This document shows positions 37,400 to 45,870 of a DNA stretch of 64,000 nucleotides, piece after piece. A model generated the notes under the pieces. The model was not told the DNA's origin. It searched no databases and worked only from the letters and a program-made list of their open reading frames with translations. The stretch is from Rhodococcus triatomae (GTDB taxonomy: Bacteria > Actinomycetota > Actinomycetes > Mycobacteriales > Mycobacteriaceae): NCBI RefSeq assembly GCF_014217785.1, contig NZ_CP048814.1:992001-1056000 (forward strand), given 5' to 3'. The position numbers were made by a program, and so were the translations under genes. How positions within the stretch are numbered: position 1 is the first letter of the stretch; each line of letters opens with the position of its first letter.

Positions 37400-38275
37400 A
37401 TGTGCTCACCCCACCTCATGCACCACGTGTACGAGGCGTTCGGACGGCGGCGACTGAGCAGGCGATCGGTACTCGGAGCCGTCGGCGCCGCCGCGCTCGG
37501 CGCGACGATGCTGCCCGCGATGGCCACCCGTGCCGCGGCCGCACCGGGTGACGGCCGCTCGATCGTGGATCTCTCGCACGTCCTGTCCCCGAGCTTTCCG
37601 GTGTGGCCGGGAAGTCGCCCGTTCGAGATGCGCACACTCTCGTCGATCTCCGGCGGGACCGGCTCGCTCGGATCGATCGGCATCCCCACCGGGGTCTTCT
37701 ACACGGCCGAACTGCGGCTCGAAGAGCACACGGGCACCCACGTCGATGCCCCCGCGCATGCCGATGCCGGCGGGGTCACCGTCGAGAGGATCCCGCCCGA
37801 GGACCTGGTGGCGCCGCTCGTCGTCGTCGACATAGCCGCGAAAGCCCACGCCGACAACGACGCGCTGCTCACGCGGCAGGACGTCCAGGAGTGGGAAGCC
37901 GCGCACGGGGAGATCCCGCGCCGGGCGCTGGTCGCGATGCACTCGGGCTGGCAGGCCCGGCTCGGACAGCCCGGCGCGTTCACCAATCAGGACCGGCTCG
38001 GGGTGCAGCACACACCGGGCTTCGACGCCGAAGCGGTGGAGTACCTGATTCGCGAGCGCGACATCGTGGCCCTCGGGTCGGACACGCTCAGCATCGATGC
38101 CGGCAACAGCACCGACTACGGAGCGCACCTCGCGGCGCTGGGTGCCGGGCGCTACGCCGTCGAGGTGCTCGCGAACCTCGACCGGCTCCCTCCCGTCGGC
38201 GCCTCCGTCGTCGTCGGTGCGCCGACCCATGCGGGCGGGTCCGGTGGGCCTGCCCGGGTGCTGGCGTTCGTGTAG
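37400..38275 (+). CDS. Tat-exported cyclase family (kynurenine-formamidase-like) hydrolase
   Basis: This 291-aa protein has a twin-arginine signal: GRRRLSRRSVLGAVGAAALG followed by ATMLPAMATRAAAA, with cleavage expected near residue 48. The mature part is a metal-dependent cyclase/kynurenine formamidase fold with the metal-binding HTGTHVDAPAH (about residues 111-121), RALVAMHSGWQ and the C-terminal IDAGNSTDYGAH. Family members hydrolyse N-formylkynurenine, cyclic amides or esters. An extracytoplasmic member is less usual. It has an SD sequence (GGAGGA) and probably its own promoter. Confidence 0.8.
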   Translation: MCSPHLMHHVYEAFGRRRLSRRSVLGAVGAAALGATMLPAMATRAAAAPGDGRSIVDLSHVLSPSFPVWPGSRPFEMRTLSSISGGTGSLGSIGIPTGVFYTAELRLEEHTGTHVDAPAHADAGGVTVERIPPEDLVAPLVVVDIAAKAHADNDALLTRQDVQEWEAAHGEIPRRALVAMHSGWQARLGQPGAFTNQDRLGVQHTPGFDAEAVEYLIRERDIVALGSDTLSIDAGNSTDYGAHLAALGAGRYAVEVLANLDRLPPVGASVVVGAPTHAGGSGGPARVLAFV

Positions 38276-38297
38276 TCGCCGACCCGGCCCCTGCTGG

Positions 38298-38303
38298 TAT
38301 GGT
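38298..38303 (+). promoter_or_regulatory. -10 element for the small helical protein/DUF3558 operon
   Basis: TATGGT lies 63 bp upstream of the ATG at 38366 and ahead of a GGAGGGA ribosome-binding site. It probably drives the 38366 gene and the overlapping lipoprotein gene. Confidence 0.4.
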
Positions 38304-38365
38304 GCGCGCCGGGGAGTTCGGCCGACGTGCAGCGGCCGTCAGCCGTACAGGGAGGGAGCACAACC

Positions 38366-38782
38366 ATGAGCGGAAGCGACGCACCCGCGCCGGGGAGCTG
38401 GCAGGCATTTTCCGCCGCAGCCATCGGCAGCGGCCAACTCAGCCTCGACCCGGACAAGATGCGCGAGTGCATCAACTACTGCAACGACTACGTTGAAGAC
38501 CTCCAACAGTTGCAGAACCGAGCAAGCCGCGAGCTGTACTACGAAACCCTCGGAATCGGTGAAGCAGACATCGAGACCTCGAGGCTGATCGTGCAGAAAT
38601 TCCAGCACAAGGCCCGCGGGGGCGGCCAAATCGCCGACGAGAGCTCCGCCGTCGGCTACCTCCAAGCGCACATCGACTACGCGCTCGATCTTCGCGATTC
38701 GCTCCAGGCAGTACTCGACGCCTACCTCACCACCGATGCCCAGTCCGCCGACGGCTACCACTCGATCGGAACCAACCAGTGA
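38366..38782 (+). CDS. Small helical protein coupled to a DUF3558 lipoprotein
   Basis: This 138-aa protein without a signal peptide is predicted to be mostly alpha-helical (DPDKMRECINYCNDYVEDLQ, YLQAHIDYALDLRDSLQAVL). Its size and two-helix look recall ESX/WXG100-type partners, but no WxG motif is present and export is not shown. Two cysteines flank the first helix. The start has GGAGGGA upstream; the stop overlaps the lipoprotein start (GTGA). This gene pair recurs in rhodococci as I remember it, but its function is unknown. Its final nine codons reappear as a relic ahead of the second lipoprotein copy. Confidence 0.6.
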   Translation: MSGSDAPAPGSWQAFSAAAIGSGQLSLDPDKMRECINYCNDYVEDLQQLQNRASRELYYETLGIGEADIETSRLIVQKFQHKARGGGQIADESSAVGYLQAHIDYALDLRDSLQAVLDAYLTTDAQSADGYHSIGTNQ

Positions 38783-39336
38783 CCCACCCCCGCACCCTCG
38801 CCGCCGTCGGCGCACTCGGCCTCCTCACCGTCACGACACTCACCGCCTGCGGCAGCGACACCGACTCGCCCACCGCCACAACCACCAGCGCGGCACCGAT
38901 CCCGATCACCTACCACCCCTGCGACGACCTCTCCTTCGACGCACTCGAAGAAGTGGGCTTCTCCGTGAGAAGCCCCGACCGCACCGACCGCCAGAACCCG
39001 ATCTCCCACGAATGCACCTTCGCCCACCGCAACCCCGGCTACGGCGCCACCTTCGCCGCGATGGGCAAGACCTTCGACGACGTCGTCGCCGACGAACGCC
39101 TCGACGAACACACACGCATCCAGATCAACGGCCGCGACGTATCCATCGCCGACTTCACCGTCGGCTCCGACTGCCTCGCCACCATGGACATCGAACCCGG
39201 CGTCCTCCAACTCTCCGTCACCTACTCCCCCACCGCCAATCGCCCCGACGAATCCGTGACCACCATCGAACAGGCCTGCAGCGAAGCCGAACGCATCCTC
39301 ACCGCACTCGCACCCCACCTCCCCGACCGGCTCTAG
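38753..39336 (+). repeat. Tandem duplication unit, copy 1
   Basis: This segment, from the last codons of the helical-protein gene through the first DUF3558 gene, is repeated at 39452-40029 with an offset of 699 bp that falls to 693 bp by the end. The copies share long identical stretches, including the whole N-terminal-domain segment TYHPCDDLSFDAL and the C-terminal ALAPHLPDRL. Confidence 0.85.
38779..39336 (+). CDS. DUF3558-family lipoprotein, copy 1
   Basis: This 185-aa secreted lipoprotein has a signal peptide with lipobox LTAC (GLLTVTTLTACGSD), a Thr/Ser/Ala-rich spacer, then a DUF3558 domain with TYHPCDDLSF, SHECTFAHRNPGYGATFAAMG, SIADFTVGSDCLATM and EQACSEAERIL. Four cysteines in the mature part suggest two disulfides. 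The GTG start overlaps the upstream stop. DUF3558 proteins are cell-envelope lipoproteins of actinobacteria with unknown roles. Confidence 0.85.
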   Translation: MTHPRTLAAVGALGLLTVTTLTACGSDTDSPTATTTSAAPIPITYHPCDDLSFDALEEVGFSVRSPDRTDRQNPISHECTFAHRNPGYGATFAAMGKTFDDVVADERLDEHTRIQINGRDVSIADFTVGSDCLATMDIEPGVLQLSVTYSPTANRPDESVTTIEQACSEAERILTALAPHLPDRL

Positions 39337-39365
39337 CCCGCACGAACACCGACGGCGCCCCGAAG

Positions 39366-39429
39366 CCGCGGACATACTGCACACCGCGCCCTCGAACCTT
39401 CGAGAGCACGGTGCACACAACGTCCGCGG
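39366..39429 (+). terminator. Long nested hairpin between lipoprotein copies
   Basis: Outer arms CCGCGGAC (39366-39373) and GTCCGCGG (39422-39429) enclose a second imperfect hairpin (TGCAC at 39378 to GTGCA at 39415) with the core CTCGAA-CC-TTCGAG. It begins 30 bp after the stop of copy 1. It probably terminates the first transcript. It may alternatively be a relic of the element that made the duplication. Confidence 0.55.
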
Positions 39430-39451
39430 ATCGCGAACCTACGACCTCAGC

Positions 39452-39481
39452 GGCTACCACTCGATCGGAATCAACCAGTGA
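39452..39481 (+). pseudogene. Relic of the helical-protein gene 3' end
   Basis: The nine codons GYHSIGINQ plus stop reproduce the C-terminus GYHSIGTNQ of the protein encoded at 38366-38782, with no reading frame upstream that belongs to it. It is the left edge of the second duplication unit and shows that the copy was made from the operon by a segmental duplication. Confidence 0.75.
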
Positions 39482-40029
39482 CCCACTCGCGCTCCATCGC
39501 CGTCTTCGGCGCACTCGGCTTCCTCACCGCGGCCACAATCACATCCTGCAGCGGAGACGACGCGACACCTCCGACCGCCACCAGCGCGGCACCGATCCCG
39601 ATCACCTACCACCCCTGCGACGACCTCTCCTTCGACGCACTCGCACAGGTCGGGTTCGACCTCGAGCACGACCGCACCGACCGACCGAACCCGATCTCAC
39701 ACGAGTGCACCTTCGCCCACATCCACCCCGGCTACGGTGCCACCTTCGCCGCGATGGGTAAGACCTTCGACGACGTCGTGGCCGACGAGCGCCTCGAAGA
39801 AAAGAAGCGCATCCAGATCAACGGACGTGACGTGTCCATCGCCGACTTCACCGTCGGCTCCAACTGCTTCGCCTCCATGGACATCGAACCCGGCGTCTTC
39901 CAGTTCTCCGTCACCTACTCCCCCACTGCCAATCGCCCCGACGAATCCGTGACCACCATCGAGCAGGCCTGCGGCGAAGCCGAACGCGTCCTCACCGCAC
40001 TCGCGCCCCACCTCCCCGACCGACTCTGA
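39478..40029 (+). CDS. DUF3558-family lipoprotein, copy 2
   Basis: This 183-aa paralogue of the preceding lipoprotein has the lipobox ITSC (ATITSCSGDD), then the same TYHPCDDLSFDAL, SHECTFAHIHPGYGATFAAMG and SIADFTVGSNCFASM pattern and an identical C-terminus ALAPHLPDRL. Differences cluster in the signal peptide, the spacer and residues 60-70 and 105-115. The cysteines are conserved. The upstream partner gene is not duplicated, only its last nine codons, so this copy needs its own promoter or readthrough past the hairpin. Confidence 0.85.
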   Translation: MTHSRSIAVFGALGFLTAATITSCSGDDATPPTATSAAPIPITYHPCDDLSFDALAQVGFDLEHDRTDRPNPISHECTFAHIHPGYGATFAAMGKTFDDVVADERLEEKKRIQINGRDVSIADFTVGSNCFASMDIEPGVFQFSVTYSPTANRPDESVTTIEQACGEAERVLTALAPHLPDRL

Positions 40030-40076
40030 TCCACCGACGGCAGCCGCATGTCTCGGCAACCGCGCCGGGCGGGTCG

Positions 40077-41282
40077 TCACCCCTGAGGCACCACCCGCAG
40101 GACCTGGTCGGTGTCGCCGTTGTCGGTGGTGATCAACAGCGACCCGTCCGGTGCCGGGGTCACCGACCGGATGCGGCCGAACTCGTTCTTCAACCCGTCC
40201 GCCCGGGCCACGGTGGTCTGACCGTCCTCGGACAGGCGCAGGAACAGCAACTGCCTGCTCTTCTGGCCGCCGATCACCAGTGCACCGTCCCAGTCGCCCC
40301 ACTGGTCTCCGGTGACGAACGTTCCGCTCGCGGTCGCCAGTGTCGGTGATCCACTGCTCCACACGGCACCGATCGCGCCGGGGACGCGGATCGGATCGGT
40401 CATCGGTACCGACTCGTCGTAGATCCCGGGAATCCGGTCCGGCCGGTACCCGTAGTTGCCGCCCGGAACCAGGAGATTGACCTCGTCGTCGACGTTGGTG
40501 CCCTGCTCGATTCCGTACAGCCGCCCGGTCCCCGGCTGCACCGCCAGCCCCTGCACGTTGCGGTGCCCGAGGGAGTACACGACACTCGCCGGGTCGGGGT
40601 TGCCCGCCGCGGGCGTTCCGTCGGGATTGACGTGTAACACCTTGCCGCCCAGGGACGCTGGGTCCTGCGGTGCCAGCGGCTGCGCCGCGTCACCGGTGCC
40701 GACGAACAGTGAACCGTCCTCGGACACGAGGATCCGGCAGCCGCCGTGACGACCGTTGCTCACCGGCATGCCCGACACCACCGTGTCGCCCTTGGTGAGC
40801 TGCGTCCACCCCGAGTCCACGGTCCAGGACACCACCCGTACGTCCGTCACGCCGCCACCCTGGAACCCCTGGCACGTGTAGAGAGTGCGCGACGACGAGA
40901 AGTCGCGGGCGAGGGCGATGCCCATCAGCCCGGTCTCCGACTGCGCGAACAGGTCGGTGAGGTCCGCGGCCACCGGGCCCGTGGAGCCGTCGGCCCGGCG
41001 CACCACGAAGCCACCCGATCGCTGGCCCGTGAGAATCGCCCCGTCCGGCGCCTGCACGACATCCCAGGGATGATCGAGCCCTTCGAGTACCGGCGTCGCC
41101 ACCAGTGCGGGAAGTGGCTCGACGGGCGGCTGCTCACCACCGTCGAGGCTGCCGGTGCCCAGACTCCCGGTACCGAGGCTGCCGGTGTCGATCGGAATCG
41201 GTTCCGCACAGGCCTGGGCGGACGACAGTCCGAGCGCGGCCACCGCCGCAACGACGACGGACACGAGATGGGTTCGACGCAC
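40077..41282 (-). CDS. Secreted PQQ-type sugar dehydrogenase-like beta-propeller protein
   Basis: This roughly 401-aa protein has a signal peptide (LVSVVVAAVAALGLSSAQACA), a short repeat spacer of GTGSL units (TGSLGTGSLGTGSLDGG), and a six-bladed propeller of the soluble glucose/aldose dehydrogenase (GDH/sorbosone dehydrogenase) family. Blade motifs include LDHPWDVVQAPDGAILTGQR, ETGLMGIALARDF, YSLGHRNVQGLAVQPGTGRL, DDEVNLLVPGGNYGYR and the C-terminal FGRIRSVTPAPDGSLLITTD. I use a GTG at 41282 with GAGGAG upstream. It is 75 bp downstream of egtD on the same strand. Confidence 0.8.
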   Translation of the reverse strand: MRRTHLVSVVVAAVAALGLSSAQACAEPIPIDTGSLGTGSLGTGSLDGGEQPPVEPLPALVATPVLEGLDHPWDVVQAPDGAILTGQRSGGFVVRRADGSTGPVAADLTDLFAQSETGLMGIALARDFSSSRTLYTCQGFQGGGVTDVRVVSWTVDSGWTQLTKGDTVVSGMPVSNGRHGGCRILVSEDGSLFVGTGDAAQPLAPQDPASLGGKVLHVNPDGTPAAGNPDPASVVYSLGHRNVQGLAVQPGTGRLYGIEQGTNVDDEVNLLVPGGNYGYRPDRIPGIYDESVPMTDPIRVPGAIGAVWSSGSPTLATASGTFVTGDQWGDWDGALVIGGQKSRQLLFLRLSEDGQTTVARADGLKNEFGRIRSVTPAPDGSLLITTDNGDTDQVLRVVPQG

Positions 41283-41356
41283 TTCACACACTCCTCGGAG
41301 ATACGGGATTCGAGAACACGTACACGGTCAGTTCTTTCAGGTCGGCGGCACTCGGG

Positions 41357-42328
41357 TCAGCGACGGGCGGCGCAGATGAGGGCGAATCGATCCTCCTCGT
41401 CGGTCCAGGTCCGGTCGACGACGAATCCCGCACGATCGAGTTCGTCACGGATGCCGGGAACCGTGAACTTGGCGGAGATCTCGGTACGGATCTGTTCACC
41501 GGCCCCGAAACGGACCGTGAGCCCGAGGTCGGCCACCTCCACGGTCACCTCGCGCTCGGCTTCGAGCCGCATCTCGATCCACTCGTTCTCCGCATCCCAC
41601 AGCGCCACGTGCCGGAAGTTCTCGACCGGGAAGTTCGCTCCCAGTCGGTTGTTCAGTACCCGGAGCACGTTGCGGTTGAACTCCGCGGTGACCCCCGCGG
41701 CGTCGTCGTAGGCGGGAACGAGGACCCCGGGGTCGGTGACCAGACCGACCCCCAGCAACAGGTGTTCGCCCGGATGGAGCACATCGGCGATACCGGCGAG
41801 GAACTCGGCCCGTTCGGCAGGCACGAGATTACCGAGTGTGCCGCCGAGAAAGACGATCATGCGTCGATCGCCGGCCGGAAGGTGGTGCAGGGAATCGGTG
41901 AAGTCGCTGACAACGCCGTGCACTTCCACGCCGGGGTACTCGGCACTGATCTGGGTCGCGGCGCCCTCGAGCGCGGTGATCGAGACGTCCTGGGGTACGT
42001 ACGTGCGTACGGTGCCGGCCCGGGTCGCCGCGTCGAGAAGCAGCCTGGTCTTCTCCGACGATCCCGAGCCCAGCTCCACGATGACCGACGGCGTTGCCGT
42101 TTCGATGATCTCGTCCGAGAACTGTTGCAGCAATGCACGTTCGGTCCTGGTCGGGTAGTACTCGGGCAACCGGGTGATCTCCTCGAACAGTTCGCTGCCC
42201 CGCGCATCGTAGAACCACTTGGGGGCGAGCCATTTCGGGTCCGATGTCAGACCGACACGCACGTCCTCGCGAAGCGATTCCAGCAGCTGGTCCGGCCGGA
42301 GGTGGATCTCCAGCGTCGGCGTTCTCAT
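41357..42328 (-). CDS. egtD: L-histidine N-alpha-methyltransferase EgtD
   Basis: This 323-aa SAM-dependent enzyme trimethylates histidine to hercynine, the first committed step of ergothioneine synthesis. Motifs: KWFYDARGSELFEEITRLPEYYPTRTE at the N-terminus, SAM-binding IVELGSGSSEKTRLLLDA, MIVFLGGTLGNLVPAE and the C-terminal ENFRHVALWDAENEWIEMRL. The ATG start overlaps the egtC stop (ATGA). It is the last egt gene of the array. Confidence 0.95.
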   Translation of the reverse strand: MRTPTLEIHLRPDQLLESLREDVRVGLTSDPKWLAPKWFYDARGSELFEEITRLPEYYPTRTERALLQQFSDEIIETATPSVIVELGSGSSEKTRLLLDAATRAGTVRTYVPQDVSITALEGAATQISAEYPGVEVHGVVSDFTDSLHHLPAGDRRMIVFLGGTLGNLVPAERAEFLAGIADVLHPGEHLLLGVGLVTDPGVLVPAYDDAAGVTAEFNRNVLRVLNNRLGANFPVENFRHVALWDAENEWIEMRLEAEREVTVEVADLGLTVRFGAGEQIRTEISAKFTVPGIRDELDRAGFVVDRTWTDEEDRFALICAARR

Positions 42329-43071
42329 GGGTCTCCCATCTCGAGCGGGGTGAGGATCAGATGACCGGGACGCGCACCGACCAGATGCCGGTCCGGTACC
42401 GGCTGCCACCCGTCGGAGTCGTCGAGGGGTTCGGAGGCGATCAGCGCCGACGTGTCGTCGACACGCGCGTACAGTGCGTGGTCCCAGGCGGTGGCCCAGA
42501 GTTCGTCCCCGCCGGACAGCAGCAGATTGAGCCGCGAGCCGGGCGCCTCCCGCGCCACGGTCGTCACCAACGCGGTCACCGCGGCTTCCGGCGTCTGGAC
42601 GCCGAGTGCGTGCCGCAGCAGTTGCCAGAGCGTGGCGGAGTCGGTCGGTGATTCGAGCCGGAGCAGATCGGCAACCGGAAGCTCCGAGGCGAGCGGAGCC
42701 AGCGTGTCGGGCCATCCGCGCACCACCCCGTTGTGACTGAATGCCCAGCCGTCCCCGACGAACGGCGCGGTCGCGCTGCGCTCGACGGGCATGCCCTCGG
42801 TGGCCGAACGCACGGCCGCGACGATCGACCCGCTCGCGACATCGGCGAGTACCTCCGGCACGGCCGGATCGGACCAGAGGGGTTGGGCGCTGCGGTACCG
42901 CGACCACCGGCCGGACGACCGCCAGGCCACCCCGAAGCCGTCGGCGTTGATCGTTCCCCCACCGCGCATCTCCTTCGGTGCCCAGGACTGACGTACCAGC
43001 GAGTGGGTTCCGGCACCGAGCATCTCGCCCACGGACACGGGTGGGCCCACATAGCCGAGATGACGGCACAT
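42325..43071 (-). CDS. egtC: Gamma-glutamyl-hercynylcysteine S-oxide hydrolase EgtC
   Basis: This 248-aa class II glutamine-amidotransferase-type amidase removes the gamma-glutamyl group from the EgtB product. Cys2 (MCRHLGYVG) becomes the N-terminal nucleophile after Met removal. GGGTINADGFGVAWR, FSHNGVVRGWPD and WATAWDHALYARV are typical. It overlaps egtB at its start and egtD at its end, so translation is coupled. Confidence 0.95.
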   Translation of the reverse strand: MCRHLGYVGPPVSVGEMLGAGTHSLVRQSWAPKEMRGGGTINADGFGVAWRSSGRWSRYRSAQPLWSDPAVPEVLADVASGSIVAAVRSATEGMPVERSATAPFVGDGWAFSHNGVVRGWPDTLAPLASELPVADLLRLESPTDSATLWQLLRHALGVQTPEAAVTALVTTVAREAPGSRLNLLLSGGDELWATAWDHALYARVDDTSALIASEPLDDSDGWQPVPDRHLVGARPGHLILTPLEMGDP

Positions 43072-44375
43072 CAGGCCTGCTCGCCCTGCACGTCACGGGC
43101 ACATCGGAAGCCGGAGAAGATCTGTCGCCGGATCGGATGATCCCAGTTCCGGAAGGTGCCGCGGCAGGCCACCGCGTCCGTTCCGAACGAGCCGCCGCGG
43201 AGCACCTTGTAGTCGCCGCCGAAGAACACGTCCGAGTACTCCCGATACGGAAAGGCCGAGAAGCCCGGATACGGCAGGAAATCCGAGGAAGTCCATTCCC
43301 ACACGTCGCCGATCAGCTGGTGCACTCCCAGACCGGACGCGCCGGCCGGGTACGCGCCGGCCACCGCCGGCCCCAGGTGACGCTGCCCGAGATTGGCGCG
43401 GGTGTCGTCCGGATCCTCGTCGCCCCACGGGTACCGCCGCGAGCGACCGCTCCGCGGATCCCAGCGCGCAGCCTTCTCCCACTCCGATTCGGTCGGGAGC
43501 CGTTTCCCGGCCCACCGGGCGAACGCCTCGGCTTCGAAGTACGACACGTGTACCACCGGCTCACGCAAACGCACCGGCTCCATCGTTCCGAAACGGCGCC
43601 GCCACCAAGATTTTCCGTCCCATTCCCAGAACTGCGGCGCCGCCAGCTCGGCCTCGCGCCGATGCGACCATCCTCGCTCGCTCCACAGCTCCCGCCGCTC
43701 GTAGCCGCCGTCGTCCATGAAGGCCAGATACCGCTCGTTGGTAACCGGGAAGGTGTCGATCCCGAAGGACGGGACGTCGACGGCATGGGCTGGACGCTCG
43801 TTGTCGAGCGCCCAGGGCTCCACCGACGTCCCCATCACGAACTCACCGCCGGGGACGACGACCTCCGTATCGATTTCGGGGGTTCCGCCGAGGTCCGGCG
43901 TCTCGGGCGCCACGAGAACCGCATCGCCGGAACGCAACTGATGGGTCGCCAGCATGGTCTCGTCGTGCTGCTGTTCGTGTTGGGCGATCATCCCGAAGGC
44001 GAAGCCGTTCTCGGCGAGTGGGCTGCCCGCGAGGGGATGCCCGTCGAGGACGTCCCACACCTTCTCGCGCACCGTCCGTACGTATGCACGGGCCTGCGCA
44101 GGGTCCATCAGGGGCAGCTGCGGCCGCGTCGAACGCGGATGCTCGAACGCGTCGTACAGCGCGTCGATGTCGACACGTACCGGTTCGCGGCCGCCCACGT
44201 CACGCACCAGCCACAGCTCTTCCTGGTTGCCGATGTGCGCGAGATCCCAGACCAGCGGACTCATCAGTGGCGAGTGCTGAGCGACGAGGTCGCCGTCGTC
44301 CACGCTGTCGGTGAGCAGTCGGCTGCGTTCGCGGGCGCGGGTGAGCACGCTCTCGATCAGTGCACGAGTGACCAT
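43071..44375 (-). CDS. egtB: Hercynine oxygenase EgtB
   Basis: This 434-aa non-heme iron sulfoxide synthase joins gamma-glutamylcysteine to hercynine. The N-terminal DinB-like domain supplies the three-His iron site: H47 (LAHIGNQEELW), H133 and H137 (AQHEQQHDETM). The C-terminal formylglycine-generating-enzyme-like domain has VPGGEFVMGTS, RLPTESEWEKAARWD, DVWEWTSSDF, VLRGGSFGTD and FSGFRCARD. The ATG shares one base with the egtA stop (TGATG). Confidence 0.95.
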   Translation of the reverse strand: MVTRALIESVLTRARERSRLLTDSVDDGDLVAQHSPLMSPLVWDLAHIGNQEELWLVRDVGGREPVRVDIDALYDAFEHPRSTRPQLPLMDPAQARAYVRTVREKVWDVLDGHPLAGSPLAENGFAFGMIAQHEQQHDETMLATHQLRSGDAVLVAPETPDLGGTPEIDTEVVVPGGEFVMGTSVEPWALDNERPAHAVDVPSFGIDTFPVTNERYLAFMDDGGYERRELWSERGWSHRREAELAAPQFWEWDGKSWWRRRFGTMEPVRLREPVVHVSYFEAEAFARWAGKRLPTESEWEKAARWDPRSGRSRRYPWGDEDPDDTRANLGQRHLGPAVAGAYPAGASGLGVHQLIGDVWEWTSSDFLPYPGFSAFPYREYSDVFFGGDYKVLRGGSFGTDAVACRGTFRNWDHPIRRQIFSGFRCARDVQGEQA

Positions 44376-45607
44376 CAGTCGCCCTCGCCCGGCGCCAGCC
44401 CGCGGCAGCATCTCGCGGCGGCGTCGTCGAGCAGCCGCACGAACTCCGGGTCCGGCGAGTACGACGCGGCGAGTGACAGCAGAGCCGTTGCCGCCGAGCG
44501 TAATTCGAGATCGGCGAGACCGAACTCGGCGGCGTCGGTCCATCGCCCGGCAGTGGTACGCGCGGCGTCCCACGCCTCGACCATCGCTCCCGGGCCGGAC
44601 AGCAGCGCCTCGAATGCCGCGAGCGGAACCTGCCACAGGGCGTCCGGCTGGGCGTCGAGGTAGCGCACCTCCAGATGGCCGGTGGCACGCACCGGAGGAA
44701 ACAGCGTGCTGAGGTGATAGTCGAGATCGGCTTGTGTGGGTCCCCGACCGATCACGGAGTCCAGCCCACCGTCGATCCAGTCCCCGAACGAGGCTCCGTA
44801 GGGAGCCTGCCAGTCCTCGGTGCCGTCGCACCGCACGCACAGCAGTGGGACGTCGAGGGCCCACCGCGGATAGTCGCGGCTGTGCGCGGTGCCGCAGGTC
44901 CGTGCCGTGTCGAGTTCGAGCCAGGTACGCATCCGCTGAGATACCCAGTTCCCCTTGGGTATTCCGTCCAGCGACGGCGAGCAGGCGAATGCCGCGATCA
45001 TGGCGGGGCCGACCGCATGGAGCAGCGCCCACCTCCGCTGCACCGCGTCCGCGTCGGCTCCGGCGTCGACGCTCACCTGCGTCGCCGCAGTACTGCACAT
45101 CATGAGCTTGCCGTACGGGCCGATCCGCTCGAACCGGCCCTCCATGGCGCGATACCGGGGCGCCTCGAGACTGCGCTCCGCTGGTCGGCGCGAGTCCGCG
45201 GCCTCCGCCCGCAGTCGGATCCCGCGGGAGCCGAGCAGATCGGAGAGCGTGCGATGGTCCTCGACCAGGTCGTCGCACAGCTCCCTGGCCGAATTGCAGG
45301 GCTCACTGGACAGCTCGATCTGCCCACCCGGTTCGATCGTGACCCGGCTGCCGCCGGGCAGCGGTTCCGCGGGCGACCAGGGGTCGATCACGGGAGGCGC
45401 GTGCCGGCCGAGCGCGGCGGCCACGGCCGCGAGATCGGGCCGCTCGCCCCCGGGACACTCGGTGAGCCATTCGAGTTCCGCCCCGATCAGCCGTGGAGGT
45501 CCCAGCTTGAAGCAGACGCCGCCGACATATGCCTCCGCCGCGGGGCGCGACGTCACCCGCGGGCTCTCGACGGACGGACTCTCGACGGATGTGGTTGCCG
45601 TAGCCAT
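44375..45607 (-). CDS. egtA: Glutamate-cysteine ligase EgtA
   Basis: This 410-aa GCS2-type ligase makes gamma-glutamylcysteine for EgtB. Visible motifs are IGAELEWLTE, VTIEPGGQIELSSEP, YGKLMMCSTAATQVSVDAG, PKGNWVSQRMRTWLELD and LEVRYLDAQPDALWQVPLAAF. It opens the egtABCD array: the ATG at 45607 has GGGGAGGT 5-6 nt upstream. Confidence 0.93.
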   Translation of the reverse strand: MATATTSVESPSVESPRVTSRPAAEAYVGGVCFKLGPPRLIGAELEWLTECPGGERPDLAAVAAALGRHAPPVIDPWSPAEPLPGGSRVTIEPGGQIELSSEPCNSARELCDDLVEDHRTLSDLLGSRGIRLRAEAADSRRPAERSLEAPRYRAMEGRFERIGPYGKLMMCSTAATQVSVDAGADADAVQRRWALLHAVGPAMIAAFACSPSLDGIPKGNWVSQRMRTWLELDTARTCGTAHSRDYPRWALDVPLLCVRCDGTEDWQAPYGASFGDWIDGGLDSVIGRGPTQADLDYHLSTLFPPVRATGHLEVRYLDAQPDALWQVPLAAFEALLSGPGAMVEAWDAARTTAGRWTDAAEFGLADLELRSAATALLSLAASYSPDPEFVRLLDDAAARCCRGLAPGEGD

Positions 45608-45870
45608 ATCGACCTCCCCGGTCGGTGCCGCGTGGACATCGCCATCGACAGTAGAGCGCTGTGGCCGCATCCGCACAGGTACCGCGAATTCGCTCGAACA
45701 TTCCTCGAAAACAGCAGGTGAACGACACAATTCCCCACCTGGACGACCGTCTGAGTGGCGGACTGTCCCCCTTGTCCGGTAGAACAGTCATCGAGCCGGT
45801 GTGACCTGGCTCACGACACCACCGGCAGTGGCCGCCCTGCGGTTGCCGCCGACGACGGGAAAGACGACGA
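45608..45870. other. Intergenic region upstream of egtA
   Basis: This 263-bp gene-free region lies between the divergent egtA and the small 45871 gene and must carry the egt promoter. I see no strong palindrome, riboswitch-like fold or repeat in it. Confidence 0.5.

Larger units (their letters stand above)
39452..40029 (+). repeat. Tandem duplication unit, copy 2
   Basis: This is the second copy of the 38753-39336 segment. It keeps the ACCAGTGACCCAC junction around the start codon, and has two codons fewer in total. Confidence 0.85.
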
